Assembly (NCBI GenBank): GCA_902792895.1
Contig: CADBBK010000010.1
Coordinates: 1 to 64,000, forward strand
DNA: 64,000 nt
Direction: 5' to 3'
From: an uncultured Bacteroidales bacterium
GTDB taxonomy: Bacteria > Bacteroidota > Bacteroidia > Bacteroidales > Muribaculaceae
The notes below the pieces were generated by a model, which was not told the origin of the DNA, searched no databases, and was given only the letters and a program-made list of their open reading frames with translations. Below, one piece after another: positions 1 through 9,353 of this stretch. Both the position numbers and the translations under genes were made by a program. Within the stretch, counting starts at the first letter, position 1. Every line of letters starts with the position of its first letter.

Positions 1-1
1 G

Positions 2-64
2 CCCCCAACAGACTTTAGCACCAACAATGACGGCTCAGCATTACCCGTCTTGATAGGAAAATAA
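2..64 (+). CDS. C-terminal end of an unidentified protein (partial)
   Basis: One frame stays open from the window edge to a TAA at 62-64 and would give a 20-residue C-terminus ending in LPVLIGK. The composition is plausible for coding sequence and a promoter for the next gene follows, but the stretch is too short to assign a family. It could also be chance. Confidence 0.3.
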   Translation, partial: PPTDFSTNNDGSALPVLIGK

Positions 65-135
65 AGAAAAATCTGTCAAAAAATTTTAGGACGAGTCATA
101 CCATAAATATTATGAGAAAAAGTAGAGGTGTGGGG

Positions 136-166
136 TTGCTTGAGATTGAAAAAAAAAGTATCTTTG
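136..166 (+). promoter_or_regulatory. Bacteroidales-type promoter for the 5'-nucleotidase gene
   Basis: TTG at 136-138 is followed after 20 nt by TATCTTTG at 159-166, matching the Bacteroidota -33/-7 pattern. The expected transcription start is near 173, giving a leader of about 40 nt before the ATG at 212. This supports 212 rather than the more upstream in-frame ATG at 128, which would lie before the promoter. Confidence 0.6.
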
Positions 167-211
167 TCGGTTAATAGCATTTTGAGCACAAAACAAACTA
201 AAATACACTTA

Positions 212-1735
212 ATGATTATGGCAAAATTCCGTTACTTCTTGCTCGTGTGCCTGTGTGCACTGATGGTTGTTCCCGCCTTGCGCGCCGAGCACCTGATGAT
301 TATCGCTGTTAATGACACCCACAGTCAGATTGACCCTGCCAGCGACGGCAAGGGCGGTGTGGCACGTCGCCGCGCCATCTATGACAAGCTGCGCGCCGAG
401 AATCCCAACACGGTGCTCATCCACGCCGGTGACGCCGTTCAGGGCACGCTGTTCTTCTCGCTCTACCGCGGCGAGGTGGAATTTGCGCTGATGGACACGC
501 TGCGTTATGACGCCATCATCTTGGGCAACCACGAGTTTGACAACGGCATGGAGGAACTGGCAGCCCACTACCGTGATGTCGATGCCGTGAAGATTAGTGC
601 CAACTATGACGTCAGCGGCACCCCGCTCGAAGGCATGTTCCAGCCCTACTGGATCAAGGCCGTTGGCAACAAGCGAGTAGCCTTCTTCGGCATCAATGTC
701 AATCCCAAAGGTCTGATTGCCGACACCAACTGCGATAACCTGCGTTATCGTTTTGCCCCTGACGTTGCCGACGCCACCGCGCGCTACCTCAAGGAGGTGC
801 AGGGTGTGGACTACGCCGTCATGGTCTCGCACATCGGCTACAGCAGCTATGAGCCCACCGAGCCCAACGACTCGCTCATCATCACCAAGAGCCACTACAT
901 CGACCTGGTCATCAGTTCTCACTCCCACTCCACCGTCGTGCCGGGTAGCGGTGCCGACCGCATCGCCAATGCCGACGGCAAGCTGATTCCCATCGGTCAG
1001 AACGGCAAGAGCGGCAAGCTCGTGGCAACCTACGACCTGGACCTGGAAACCGGAAATATTGTCTATAACCACATTACCGTCGATGCCTGCTGGGATGCTG
1101 CAGCCAGCCGCTACACCGCCATGAACAGTTGGCTTGACAAATATCGCCACGGTGTGGACTCGATCATGAACAACCCCGTAGCCACCAGCGCCCGCTTCCT
1201 GAAAGGCTCCAGCGACGCCATGCAGAACTGGGTGAGCGATGCCGCTATGGACATCATCAAGGATCTGTCGGGCATCAAGAACATCGACTGCGCCATCATG
1301 AACAAGGGCGGCATCCGCACCGATATGCCCAAGGGCACGATTACCGAGGGTGTCATCGGCTCGATGTTCCCGTTCGACAACCGATTTGTCGTGCTGGAGA
1401 TGCCGGGTAAGGAGTTGCTCGAGAGCATCCAGCTGATGTGCGGCCGCGGCGGTGATGCCGTGAGCAAGGAGCTGCGCGCCACCTATAATGCCAAGGGCGA
1501 GGTCACCAAGGCCACCATCCACGGCAAGAAGATTGACCCCAACAAGACCTACATCGTCGCCACCATCGACTATCTAGCCAACGGTGGTGACTACATGGAG
1601 CCGATGAAGCGCTGCAAACGCCTGTTTGTCGATACCCAGAAGTATGGCAACCACATCCTCACCTACGTTAAGGCTCTGCAAGCCGCAGGCAAGAAAATCG
1701 ACGCCAAGGACGAGGTGAGAATTAAGAAGAATTAG
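212..1735 (+). CDS. Secreted bifunctional metallophosphatase/5'-nucleotidase
   Basis: Encodes 507 residues. An N-terminal hydrophobic signal peptide ends near ALRA. The calcineurin-like metallophosphoesterase core follows with the metal-binding series NDTHSQ, GDAVQG, GNHEFD, SHIGY and SSHSHS. The C-terminal 5'-nucleotidase domain carries NKGGIR, FPFDNR and the substrate-stacking region ATIDYLANGGD. Members of this family hydrolyse nucleoside 5'-monophosphates or UDP-sugars in the periplasm for nucleoside salvage. The start at 212 (or ATG 218) is chosen because an upstream in-frame ATG at 128 precedes the promoter and would spoil the signal peptide. The TAG stop is part of a heptamer repeat. 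Family assignment is secure; the exact substrate is not. Confidence 0.93.
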   Translation: MIMAKFRYFLLVCLCALMVVPALRAEHLMIIAVNDTHSQIDPASDGKGGVARRRAIYDKLRAENPNTVLIHAGDAVQGTLFFSLYRGEVEFALMDTLRYDAIILGNHEFDNGMEELAAHYRDVDAVKISANYDVSGTPLEGMFQPYWIKAVGNKRVAFFGINVNPKGLIADTNCDNLRYRFAPDVADATARYLKEVQGVDYAVMVSHIGYSSYEPTEPNDSLIITKSHYIDLVISSHSHSTVVPGSGADRIANADGKLIPIGQNGKSGKLVATYDLDLETGNIVYNHITVDACWDAAASRYTAMNSWLDKYRHGVDSIMNNPVATSARFLKGSSDAMQNWVSDAAMDIIKDLSGIKNIDCAIMNKGGIRTDMPKGTITEGVIGSMFPFDNRFVVLEMPGKELLESIQLMCGRGGDAVSKELRATYNAKGEVTKATIHGKKIDPNKTYIVATIDYLANGGDYMEPMKRCKRLFVDTQKYGNHILTYVKALQAAGKKIDAKDEVRIKKN

Positions 1736-1764
1736 GCTTTAGGTTTTAGGTTTTAGGCTTTAGG
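1732..1764 (+). repeat. Heptamer tandem repeat (TTTAGGY)n that includes a stop codon
   Basis: About five units of TTTAGG plus C or T follow each other with a 7-bp period. The first unit supplies the TAG stop (1733-1735) of the 5'-nucleotidase gene. The same arrangement recurs at 21771 and 25375. Confidence 0.85.
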
Positions 1765-1815
1765 TGATTGAGGCCGAGGCTTTTAAAATGTAATCGTGAA
1801 GGAAGATTTAAGATA

Positions 1816-4800
1816 ATGACCAAATTCAAACGAATCACAACGGTGATGGCTGCCGCACTGCTCAGCCTGCTAGCTGCAGCGGTCGGTCCAGCCAAATCAC
1901 CCCACCTGTTCAACAACATCGACCAGGTGGCCATGAACAAGTGGGTGGATAGTGTATTCAACAGTTTGTCGCCCGAAGCCCGCATCGGCCAGCTCATTGT
2001 GGCAGATATTACTCCCAAGAGCAACGATGCGGTGCGCGACCAGGTGCGCCGACTGGTGGAAAAGAATCTGGTGGGTGGACTCATCTATGAGAAGAGTACC
2101 ATTGCCGAGCAGGCCGAGGTGACCAACCTGGCCCAGTCGCTGGCAGCCGTGCCACTGATGATTACCATCGACGGCGAGTGGGGCTTGGGGATGCGCCTCA
2201 AGGAGGTGCCCAACTTCCAGCGCAACCTCATCCTGGGCGCCCTGGACGACGACCAGCTGCTCTATGAGTACGGCCGCGAGGTGGCACGCCAGTGCCGCCG
2301 CATGGGCATTCAGGTGAACTTTGCCCCCGTGCTCGACGTGAACGACAACCCGTTGAATCCCGTTATCGGTGACCGCTCGTTCGGCGAGAGCCCCGAACTG
2401 GTGGCCCGCCATGCCATCGCGTTTGCCCGCGGGCTTGAGGACGGCGGTGTGATGGCCGTGGGTAAACATTTCCCCGGTCACGGTTCATCCAGCGAGGATT
2501 CCCACAAGACGCTCCCCGTCATCAAGAAGACGATGCAGGAAATCAACACCTGCGAACTGGTTCCCTTCCGCAAGTTTATCGAGGCCGGACTCAGCGGCAT
2601 CCTCACGGCCCACCTGCTGATACCCGCCATCGACGGCGGAAAGGCCCCGACGAGCCTGTCGGCCGATTGCGTGACCAGTGTGCTGCGCGATGACCTCAAC
2701 TTTGACGGACTCATCTTCACCGATGCACTCAACATGAAGGGCGCTACGCAGTTGCTGCATGGCTCGGCATGTGTCAATGCCCTGCTTGCCGGCAACGATG
2801 TGCTGCTCATGCCCGAGAACGTCGGCGACGAGATTGCGGCTGTCAAGGCTGCCATCGCCCGTGGCCAACTCAGCCAGAGCGACATTGACGAGCGTTGCCG
2901 CAAAATCCTGCGCTACAAGTATGCCCTGGGCCTGACCGGCCCGCAGCACGTGAGCACCGCCCATCTCGAAGATGACATCAACTCGCAATGGGCCAGCGTG
3001 CTCAAGCGCCAGCTCACGGCAGGCAGCATCACCGTCATCAAGAACAACGACGCGATTCTGCCCATCCACAACCTGCAGAGCCGCCACATCGCCGTGGCCA
3101 CCATCGGCAACGAGAACGGTACCGCCAGCGACTTCACGCGCCGTTGTGCCGACTATGCCGAGGTCAAGCGTTACGACCTGGCCAAATCCGGCTCGGCGAG
3201 CGACCTGGCTGACAAGCTGCATGACGGACACTTCAACACCATCATCGTCGAGGTAGATGGCGACAATGCCGAGAACCGTGCCGCCCTCGATGCCGTGGTC
3301 AAGAAATGCAAGAACGTTATAGTCGTACTCACTTGCAAACCCTACGAAATCCAGAACTACGGCAGTGCCATCACCCACAAGCATGTCAAGGCTGTGGTAC
3401 TCACCTACGAGAACTCAGCGCTGGCCGAGGACTATGCAGCGCAGACCATCTTCGGCGGCAATGCTGCCAACGGCAATCTGCCCGTTTCGCTTGCCTTCAA
3501 AGGCAAGAAGACACGCTATGACGCCGGTCACGGCATCCACTATCCCGCCAGCCGTCTGGGCTATACCCTCCCCGCTGAGGTGGGCCTGGACAACCGCTTG
3601 ACGGCCCAAATCGACTCGGTGTGCCGCCTGGGAGTCCTGCAGCATGCCTTCCCCGGTTGCCAAGTGGTTGTGGCGCGCCACGGCAAGGTGGTGTACAAGA
3701 AATCGTTTGGAGCCATCGACTACGGCAACCCCGTCAAGGTCGATGACAACACCCTATTCGGACTGGCCTCGGTGTCCAAGGCCACCGGCACCATCAGCGG
3801 TGTGATGAAAGCCTTTGATGACGGCAAATTCCGTCTCGACGACAAGGCAAGCGATTATATTCCCGGCCTGCGCGACGGTGACAAGCAGAACATCACCTTC
3901 CGCGACCTGCTGTACCACGAGACCGGTATGCCAGCGTCGCTCAACATGTGGTACATGATGATGGATGCCAACACCTATAGCGGTAACCTCATCGCCAATG
4001 CCGAGGATGCCACCCACACCGTCAAAATCATGAACGGCGCCTGGGGCCATAAGGACGCCAAAATGCGGACCGATATCCTCTCGCCCGTCAAGACCGACAA
4101 GTTCAACATTGCCATTGCCGACGGACTGTGGGGCGGCAGGGTAACCTACGACTCCATCATGAACCGCATGTACCACGCCAAGCTGGGCAAGAAAAAGTAT
4201 CTGTACAGCTGCTGCAACTTCTCGCTGCTGGCCGATGCCGTGCAACGCATGACGCACTCACCGCTCAACTACTACGTGAACAACTACATCTTCGCTCCGC
4301 TGGGCGCCTATCACACGATGTACCGCCCCCTGAGCAAGTTCCATCGCGATGAGATCGCCTACACCGAGAAGGACACCTACCTGCGCCGCCAGCACATCCA
4401 TGGCTACGTCCACGACGAGCTGGCCGCGTTCTCGGGCGGTGTACAGGGCAATGCCGGACTGTTCAGTAACGCCAACGACCTGGCCAAACTGCTGCAGATG
4501 TGGCTGAACGGCGGCACCTACGGTGGCGTACGCCTGCTGAAAGCCTCGACCGTCGAGACCTTTACGACACAGAAGAGCCCCAACAGCCACCGTGGTCTGG
4601 GCTTTGACAAACCCGTCGTAGGTAATCCCGATGCCAGCAACACCTGTGCCGAGGCAACACCCGAGACCTATGGCCACACGGGTTTCACGGGCACGTGCTT
4701 CTGGGTAGATCCCAAGAATGACATGTTCTACATCTTCCTGAGCAACCGTGTATGCCCCACCAGGAACAATCCCAACTTCGGCCGCATCAGCGCCCGCAGC

Positions 4801-4869
4801 CATATCCAGTCGCTCATCTACAAAGCCATCCGCGACAAGGAAGAGCAACCAACGAAGTCCAACAATTAA
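1816..4869 (+). CDS. NagZ-type GH3 beta-N-acetylglucosaminidase fused to a serine beta-lactamase-like domain
   Basis: Encodes 1017 residues with an N-terminal signal peptide. Residues about 35-380 form a GH3 barrel: KHFPGHG at 217-223 with the DSH of the NagZ acid/base loop at 228-230, and the nucleophile region FTDALNM with Asp303. A GH3 C-terminal domain spans about 400-590. The last 400 residues are a class C/PBP4-like hydrolase with SVSK (Ser652, Lys655) and HTG at 954-956. The second catalytic motif, usually YxN or YxD, reads Y797-S-C. The family releases GlcNAc from cell-wall fragments, and the fused hydrolase may act on peptidoglycan peptides. The ATG at 1816 gives a proper signal peptide; an earlier in-frame ATG at 1768 does not. 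A thioredoxin-like lipoprotein gene starts 16 nt downstream, probably co-transcribed. Confidence 0.93.
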   Translation: MTKFKRITTVMAAALLSLLAAAVGPAKSPHLFNNIDQVAMNKWVDSVFNSLSPEARIGQLIVADITPKSNDAVRDQVRRLVEKNLVGGLIYEKSTIAEQAEVTNLAQSLAAVPLMITIDGEWGLGMRLKEVPNFQRNLILGALDDDQLLYEYGREVARQCRRMGIQVNFAPVLDVNDNPLNPVIGDRSFGESPELVARHAIAFARGLEDGGVMAVGKHFPGHGSSSEDSHKTLPVIKKTMQEINTCELVPFRKFIEAGLSGILTAHLLIPAIDGGKAPTSLSADCVTSVLRDDLNFDGLIFTDALNMKGATQLLHGSACVNALLAGNDVLLMPENVGDEIAAVKAAIARGQLSQSDIDERCRKILRYKYALGLTGPQHVSTAHLEDDINSQWASVLKRQLTAGSITVIKNNDAILPIHNLQSRHIAVATIGNENGTASDFTRRCADYAEVKRYDLAKSGSASDLADKLHDGHFNTIIVEVDGDNAENRAALDAVVKKCKNVIVVLTCKPYEIQNYGSAITHKHVKAVVLTYENSALAEDYAAQTIFGGNAANGNLPVSLAFKGKKTRYDAGHGIHYPASRLGYTLPAEVGLDNRLTAQIDSVCRLGVLQHAFPGCQVVVARHGKVVYKKSFGAIDYGNPVKVDDNTLFGLASVSKATGTISGVMKAFDDGKFRLDDKASDYIPGLRDGDKQNITFRDLLYHETGMPASLNMWYMMMDANTYSGNLIANAEDATHTVKIMNGAWGHKDAKMRTDILSPVKTDKFNIAIADGLWGGRVTYDSIMNRMYHAKLGKKKYLYSCCNFSLLADAVQRMTHSPLNYYVNNYIFAPLGAYHTMYRPLSKFHRDEIAYTEKDTYLRRQHIHGYVHDELAAFSGGVQGNAGLFSNANDLAKLLQMWLNGGTYGGVRLLKASTVETFTTQKSPNSHRGLGFDKPVVGNPDASNTCAEATPETYGHTGFTGTCFWVDPKNDMFYIFLSNRVCPTRNNPNFGRISARSHIQSLIYKAIRDKEEQPTKSNN

Positions 4870-4885
4870 ATAGACCGAATACGAG

Positions 4886-5887
4886 ATGAAAAAGTTAGCA
4901 TTTATTTTCACTGCACTGTTGCTGCTGGCATCGTGCAGCAAGGGCTATAAGGTGACCGTCACCTTCCCCGACGACAGCAATAACGGCGAGACCGCCTTCC
5001 TGACCAACTATGACACGGGCGACACCATCGCTGCGGCTACTATCGAGAACCGCATGTGCACCTTTGAGGGCACAACCGACAAAGGATTCTTTGCCCGCAT
5101 GTATGCCGGAGGCAACCCGCTGGGATTCGTCGTTGAACCCGGTGAAGTGAAGCTGGACATCGCTGCCGGAACCGCCATCAGTCCCCTTAACGACAAGTTA
5201 GCCGCCTGGAGCAAGGAAACACAAAAACTTGCCGATGACACAACTCTCACCGAGGCCGAAAACGAAGCCCGATATGCCGAGGGGTTGAAGCAACTCTACG
5301 AGGAGAACAAGGACAACGCCATCGGCCCGTGGGCATTCTGCAACTACTTGATGTACAAAGATTTCAACGAGAAGGAGATTGACGACCTGCTCAAGACCGC
5401 TCCCGCCGAGTACGCCCAGCTGGTTCGCGTGGCTAAGGCCAAGAGTGCCGCCCGCCAGCTCACCGTCACTGCCGAGGGCAAGAAGTTCACTGACTTTGAA
5501 GTCGTGGCCGAGGACGGTGCAAAGCAAAAGCTGTCGGACTATGTGGGCAAGGGCAAGGTGACCGTGGTCGATTTCTGGGCCAGCTGGTGCCCTCCCTGCC
5601 GTGCCGAGATTCCCAAGCTGCAGGCTCTGAAGGCCAAATATGGTGACAAGTTTGACGTGCTGGGTGTTGCCGTTTGGGACAATCCCGATGACACCCGTAA
5701 AGCCATCGAAGAGCTCAGCATCACCTGGCCTGTCATCATCGGCACCCACAAGCTGACCGAGCCCACCGACCTTTACGGCATCAAGGGCATCCCCCACATC
5801 ATCATCTTCGGCCCCGACGGCATCATCATGTCGCGCGGCCTCAGTGGTGACGACCTCGCCGCCCGCTTGGCCGAAATCGTGGGCTAA
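4886..5887 (+). CDS. TlpA-like thiol-disulfide lipoprotein with DUF4369 N-terminal domain
   Basis: Encodes 333 residues. The start MKKLAFIFTALLLLASCS is a lipoprotein signal with lipobox Cys near residue 17. A beta-rich DUF4369-type region covers about 20-130, then a redoxin/AhpC-TSA fold with WASWCPPCR; the active-site cysteines are Cys235 and Cys238. Such proteins act in the periplasm as disulfide reductases or in maturation of exported proteins. It lies 16 nt after the NagZ-type gene and ends at a strong bidirectional terminator. The natural partner protein cannot be read from the sequence. Confidence 0.9.
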   Translation: MKKLAFIFTALLLLASCSKGYKVTVTFPDDSNNGETAFLTNYDTGDTIAAATIENRMCTFEGTTDKGFFARMYAGGNPLGFVVEPGEVKLDIAAGTAISPLNDKLAAWSKETQKLADDTTLTEAENEARYAEGLKQLYEENKDNAIGPWAFCNYLMYKDFNEKEIDDLLKTAPAEYAQLVRVAKAKSAARQLTVTAEGKKFTDFEVVAEDGAKQKLSDYVGKGKVTVVDFWASWCPPCRAEIPKLQALKAKYGDKFDVLGVAVWDNPDDTRKAIEELSITWPVIIGTHKLTEPTDLYGIKGIPHIIIFGPDGIIMSRGLSGDDLAARLAEIVG

Positions 5888-5904
5888 CTCTTTAAAAGAA
5901 AACA

Positions 5905-5946
5905 AAAAACAGGAAGCGCAATCGGTTGATTGCGCTTCCTGTTTTT
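5905..5946. terminator. Bidirectional intrinsic terminator between tlpA-like gene and recQ
   Basis: A 13-14 bp GC-rich inverted repeat (CAGGAAGCGCAATC with its complement, loop GGTT) has an A-run on its left (5904-5909) and a T-run on its right (5942-5946). It can therefore stop both the plus-strand operon and the minus-strand recQ transcript. Confidence 0.88.
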
Positions 5947-7786
5947 ATCTCATGCCTAGATGTTCACGGATAGTTGCCGTGAAGGCCCGCCAGTACTTCT
6001 GACACTTGACGTCACCCACGCCATGGATGATGCTGAACTCGGCCTGTGTCGTGGGCTTCTCGGTGGCCATGGCGGTCAATGACTTGTCGCTGAAGACCAT
6101 GAAGGGAGCAATGTGGCTTGCAGTAGCAAGCGCCTTGCGCAGGTCGCGCAGTTTATCGAACAGGGCACGGTCCATCTGCTTGGCCGGTGCATCGGGCTCG
6201 GGGATGGCCAGCGGTGCGGCCGCAGGCTTCTTCTGGCTCAAGTCGCGGCGTTCATAACGGCTCAATTCTATCGTCTGCCGTCCATAGAGCACCTCGTTGC
6301 CGTATTCGGTGATTTTCAAGTGGTTGTTCTCGTCATAGGCGACGTCAAACAAGCCCATCTGCAGCATTTGCAGCAGGTAGGCATTCCATTCGGCTACGGA
6401 GTAGCCACGTCCCACCCCGAAGGTCTTGAGGAGGTCATATCCCCGCTCGATGATTTCGGCCTTGCGCCAACCGCGCAGGATGTCAGTCACGGTATACATG
6501 CCCGCCTGCTCGTCGGTGCGCTTAATGGCACTGAGGGCCATCTGAGCCAGCTTTGTGCCGTCGAAACGCTGGGGCGGGTTGTCGCACACGTCACAGTTGT
6601 GGCAGTCGTGGTCAAAGCGCTCGTTGAAATAGCTCAGCAACATGCGGCGACGGCAAACGGTGCTCTCGGCAAACTGCTGCATGCGCTGCAGTTTGTCCAT
6701 GTTGACCTGGACCTGCCCTGACTGCTTGGCAAACTGCTGGAGGGTAACGACGTCGCCATAGGAGTAGAACATCAGTGCATCGGCAGGGAGGCCGTCACGC
6801 CCAGCGCGGCCGATTTCCTGATAATAGCTCTCGATGTTGCGCGGCATGTTGCTGTGAATGACAAAACGCACGTTGCTCTTGTCAATTCCCATGCCGAAAG
6901 CGATGGTGGCGCAGACTACCTTCAGGTCATCGTTGATGAAATCGCGTTGCACCTGCTGTTTCTCGCTCACGCTCATGCCAGCATGGAACGGTGCCGCGCT
7001 GATGCCGGCCCGCCTCAAGTTGGCAGCCATGTTCTCGGTGTTCTTGCGGCTCAGGCAGTAGATGATGCCGCTCTCGTCGCGGTGCAGATTGATGAATTGG
7101 ATGATCTGGCGGAGCTTCTGCTTGCCACTGGAGCCACGCACGACACTGAGCGAGATGTTAGGTCGGTCAAACGAGCTGATGAACAGCCGCGCATCGGGGA
7201 TGTGCAGCTGGTGGGCGATGTCGTCACGGGTGATGCGGTCGGCAGTGGCCGTGAGCGCCATCACGGGAATGTGCGGATAGCGCTGTTTGAGGGTGCCGAG
7301 TTGGGTGTACTCGGGACGGAAATCGTGTCCCCACTGCGAGATGCAATGCGCCTCATCGACCGCGAACAGGCAGATGCGGTCGATGATGGATGTTGACCAG
7401 CGGTCAATCTCGCTGAGGAGTTTCTCGGGCGATATATACAGGAGTTTGACCTTGCCCTGCAACACCAGGTCAAGCGTCTGACGATTCTCGGTATCGCTCT
7501 TCTCGCTGTTGAGCGCCAGTGCGGGGATTCCATCCTGCTGCAAGGCATCAATCTGGTCGTTCATCAACGCCAACAACGGCGAAATGACAATTGCAAACCC
7601 ATCGCGGCTCATTAGTCCGGGCAACTGGTAGCACATTGACTTGCCTCCGCCCGTGGGCATGAGCACAATGCTGTCACCACCATCAAGCGTGTGGTTGATG
7701 ATGTCCCACTGCTGGCCACGGAAACTGTCATAGCCATAACAGCTCCTCAGCAGTGCCAATGCATATTCCTGACGAGTCATACTCAT
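5945..7786 (-). CDS. recQ: ATP-dependent DNA helicase RecQ
   Basis: Encodes 613 residues. Motif I is [14 protein letters not shown] near residue 45 and motif II is [17 protein letters not shown] near 140. The motif VI region reads [10 protein letters not shown], and the zinc-binding cysteines CRRR...CHNCDVC lie near 385-405. A winged-helix RQC domain follows, and the C-terminus has a recognisable HRDC domain ([14 protein letters not shown]). RecQ unwinds DNA 3'-5' in recombination and stalled-fork repair. It is convergent with the TlpA-like gene across a shared terminator. The start MSMTRQEYA is supported by the usual RecQ N-terminal spacing. Confidence 0.97.
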   Translation of the reverse strand: MSMTRQEYALALLRSCYGYDSFRGQQWDIINHTLDGGDSIVLMPTGGGKSMCYQLPGLMSRDGFAIVISPLLALMNDQIDALQQDGIPALALNSEKSDTENRQTLDLVLQGKVKLLYISPEKLLSEIDRWSTSIIDRICLFAVDEAHCISQWGHDFRPEYTQLGTLKQRYPHIPVMALTATADRITRDDIAHQLHIPDARLFISSFDRPNISLSVVRGSSGKQKLRQIIQFINLHRDESGIIYCLSRKNTENMAANLRRAGISAAPFHAGMSVSEKQQVQRDFINDDLKVVCATIAFGMGIDKSNVRFVIHSNMPRNIESYYQEIGRAGRDGLPADALMFYSYGDVVTLQQFAKQSGQVQVNMDKLQRMQQFAESTVCRRRMLLSYFNERFDHDCHNCDVCDNPPQRFDGTKLAQMALSAIKRTDEQAGMYTVTDILRGWRKAEIIERGYDLLKTFGVGRGYSVAEWNAYLLQMLQMGLFDVAYDENNHLKITEYGNEVLYGRQTIELSRYERRDLSQKKPAAAPLAIPEPDAPAKQMDRALFDKLRDLRKALATASHIAPFMVFSDKSLTAMATEKPTTQAEFSIIHGVGDVKCQKYWRAFTATIREHLGMR

Positions 7787-7843
7787 GGGAAAAATATATC
7801 GTATTGAATAGGGAGATCGCTCCTGCAGCCGGCAGCCGTTGGC

Positions 7844-9235
7844 TTAATAGGCGTTAGCCTCGCCCTTGAGGGCATTCCAGACCGTGCGGACGATGATTTT
7901 AACATCCAGGAAGAAGGTCCAGTTCTCGGCATACCACACGTCGTACTCGACACGTTTCTCCATCTGCCACAGCTCCTCGGTCTGCCCACGATAGCCGCGC
8001 ACTTGGGCCCAGCCCGTGATACCCGGCTTGATGGTGTGGCGCAGCATGTACTTGTCGATGAGTTCGCTGTACATCTCGGTCTGCGCCACCATGTGCGGAC
8101 GTGGGCCCACGATGCTCATGTCACCCAACCACACGTTATAGAACTGCGGCAGCTCGTCGATACTCGTGCGCCGCAACAGGTTGCCGAAACGCGTCACACG
8201 CGGGTCGCCCTTGGAGGCCTGCAGCGTGTCGCTGTCGGCATTGACGCGCATGGTGCGGAACTTGTAGCAGTTAAATGCCTGCCCGCGGTAACCAGTGCGT
8301 TTCTGTACAAAGAAGATCGGCCCTGGCGATGATAGCTTAATGCCGATGGCCACAGGAATGATGACCAGCGGCGACAGGATAAGCACCACAGTGGACACCA
8401 ACAGGTCAAAAGCCCGCTTAATCAGTCGGTTGATGGGGTTCTTGAGCGGATAAGGGTGGACGGCCAGGATGGGCACATCGCCCACCGAACTGAGTTCGAA
8501 CTGGCGGGTTACCGTGCGTCCGAACTGCGGCACATAGTAAAAATCGACTGCATTGTTGTCGGCAATGCGTATCATGCGTGACACGTTCTGATTGTCCTCG
8601 ATGTCGGGCACGGCACAGAACATCTCGTCGACCTGATGCGTCTTGACGAACTGCTCTACATCGTCGAGCGTGCCCTGATAGACTGCCGAAGCCGAACGTG
8701 CCTTGGGGTTGTTGTCAAAGAAACCCACGATGTGGTAACCATATCCCTGGTCGCCAAGCATCTCGTTGATAAGGCGCACGCCTACCGTGCCGCCACCAAT
8801 GACGATGACTCGCTTGAAGTTAAAGCCTTGATTACGGTACAGTTTCACCAGTTGGCGGGAGACAACCCACCATGTTGACAATACCAGGAAGAAGAGGACA
8901 TAGAACAGCAGCATGTTCCACCACGGGGCACCATAATAGCCCAGGAACGAGGTCAGTGTGACAAACAGGCCCGCATGGGTAAGCACCAGTTTAAGAGCCT
9001 GTCCAACTACCCTATCGGCATAGAACACGCGCCTCTCGTGTACATCGTTGTAGAAATAGATGCACACCAACATGGCAACGTTGAGCACCAGCCAAACGGG
9101 ACGGGAATACAACACACTGGCACCCTCGGCGTGGTTCCACAGCATGCTGCATGCATACACGAGATTGACAATCAGCAAGTCGATGATGCTGAACACCCAT
9201 CTCACGAATTGTCCATATCGGCCTTTACTCTTCAT
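7844..9235 (-). CDS. Undecaprenyl-phosphate sugar-1-phosphate transferase (WcaJ/polyprenyl glycosylphosphotransferase type)
   Basis: Encodes 463 residues. Four to five N-terminal membrane helices precede a CoA-binding-like (Rossmann) domain with VIVIGGGTVGVRL. A further helix (LLVSTVVLILSPLVIIPVA) leads into the bacterial sugar transferase domain with SSPGPIFFVQKRTGYRG, FRTM, DELPQFYNV and PGITGWAQVRGYRG. The family primes capsule or exopolysaccharide synthesis by loading the first sugar phosphate, often glucose, on undecaprenyl phosphate at the inner membrane. It stands alone here, without adjacent glycosyltransferases, so the glycan it initiates is unknown. Confidence 0.92.
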   Translation of the reverse strand: MKSKGRYGQFVRWVFSIIDLLIVNLVYACSMLWNHAEGASVLYSRPVWLVLNVAMLVCIYFYNDVHERRVFYADRVVGQALKLVLTHAGLFVTLTSFLGYYGAPWWNMLLFYVLFFLVLSTWWVVSRQLVKLYRNQGFNFKRVIVIGGGTVGVRLINEMLGDQGYGYHIVGFFDNNPKARSASAVYQGTLDDVEQFVKTHQVDEMFCAVPDIEDNQNVSRMIRIADNNAVDFYYVPQFGRTVTRQFELSSVGDVPILAVHPYPLKNPINRLIKRAFDLLVSTVVLILSPLVIIPVAIGIKLSSPGPIFFVQKRTGYRGQAFNCYKFRTMRVNADSDTLQASKGDPRVTRFGNLLRRTSIDELPQFYNVWLGDMSIVGPRPHMVAQTEMYSELIDKYMLRHTIKPGITGWAQVRGYRGQTEELWQMEKRVEYDVWYAENWTFFLDVKIIVRTVWNALKGEANAY

Positions 9236-9274
9236 TGGGTATCTCTCAGGTTAAGCTTGAGACACTATCATTAA

Positions 9275-9313
9275 ATGCGCAGGAGGGAGAAACTCATGAC
9301 CCCTCCCGCGCAT
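9275..9313 (-). terminator. Likely terminator downstream of the DUF349 gene
   Basis: An inverted repeat pairs ATGCGC and GGAGGG with CCCTCC and GCGCAT around a short loop, with one bulged base. On the minus strand it is followed by TTTAATG, so the U-tract is weak. Its position just after the stop at 9354 supports the role. Confidence 0.5.
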
Positions 9314-9353
9314 GGTATGGTATTAAACGTAGCGTGTTTCCACAACGGAACGA

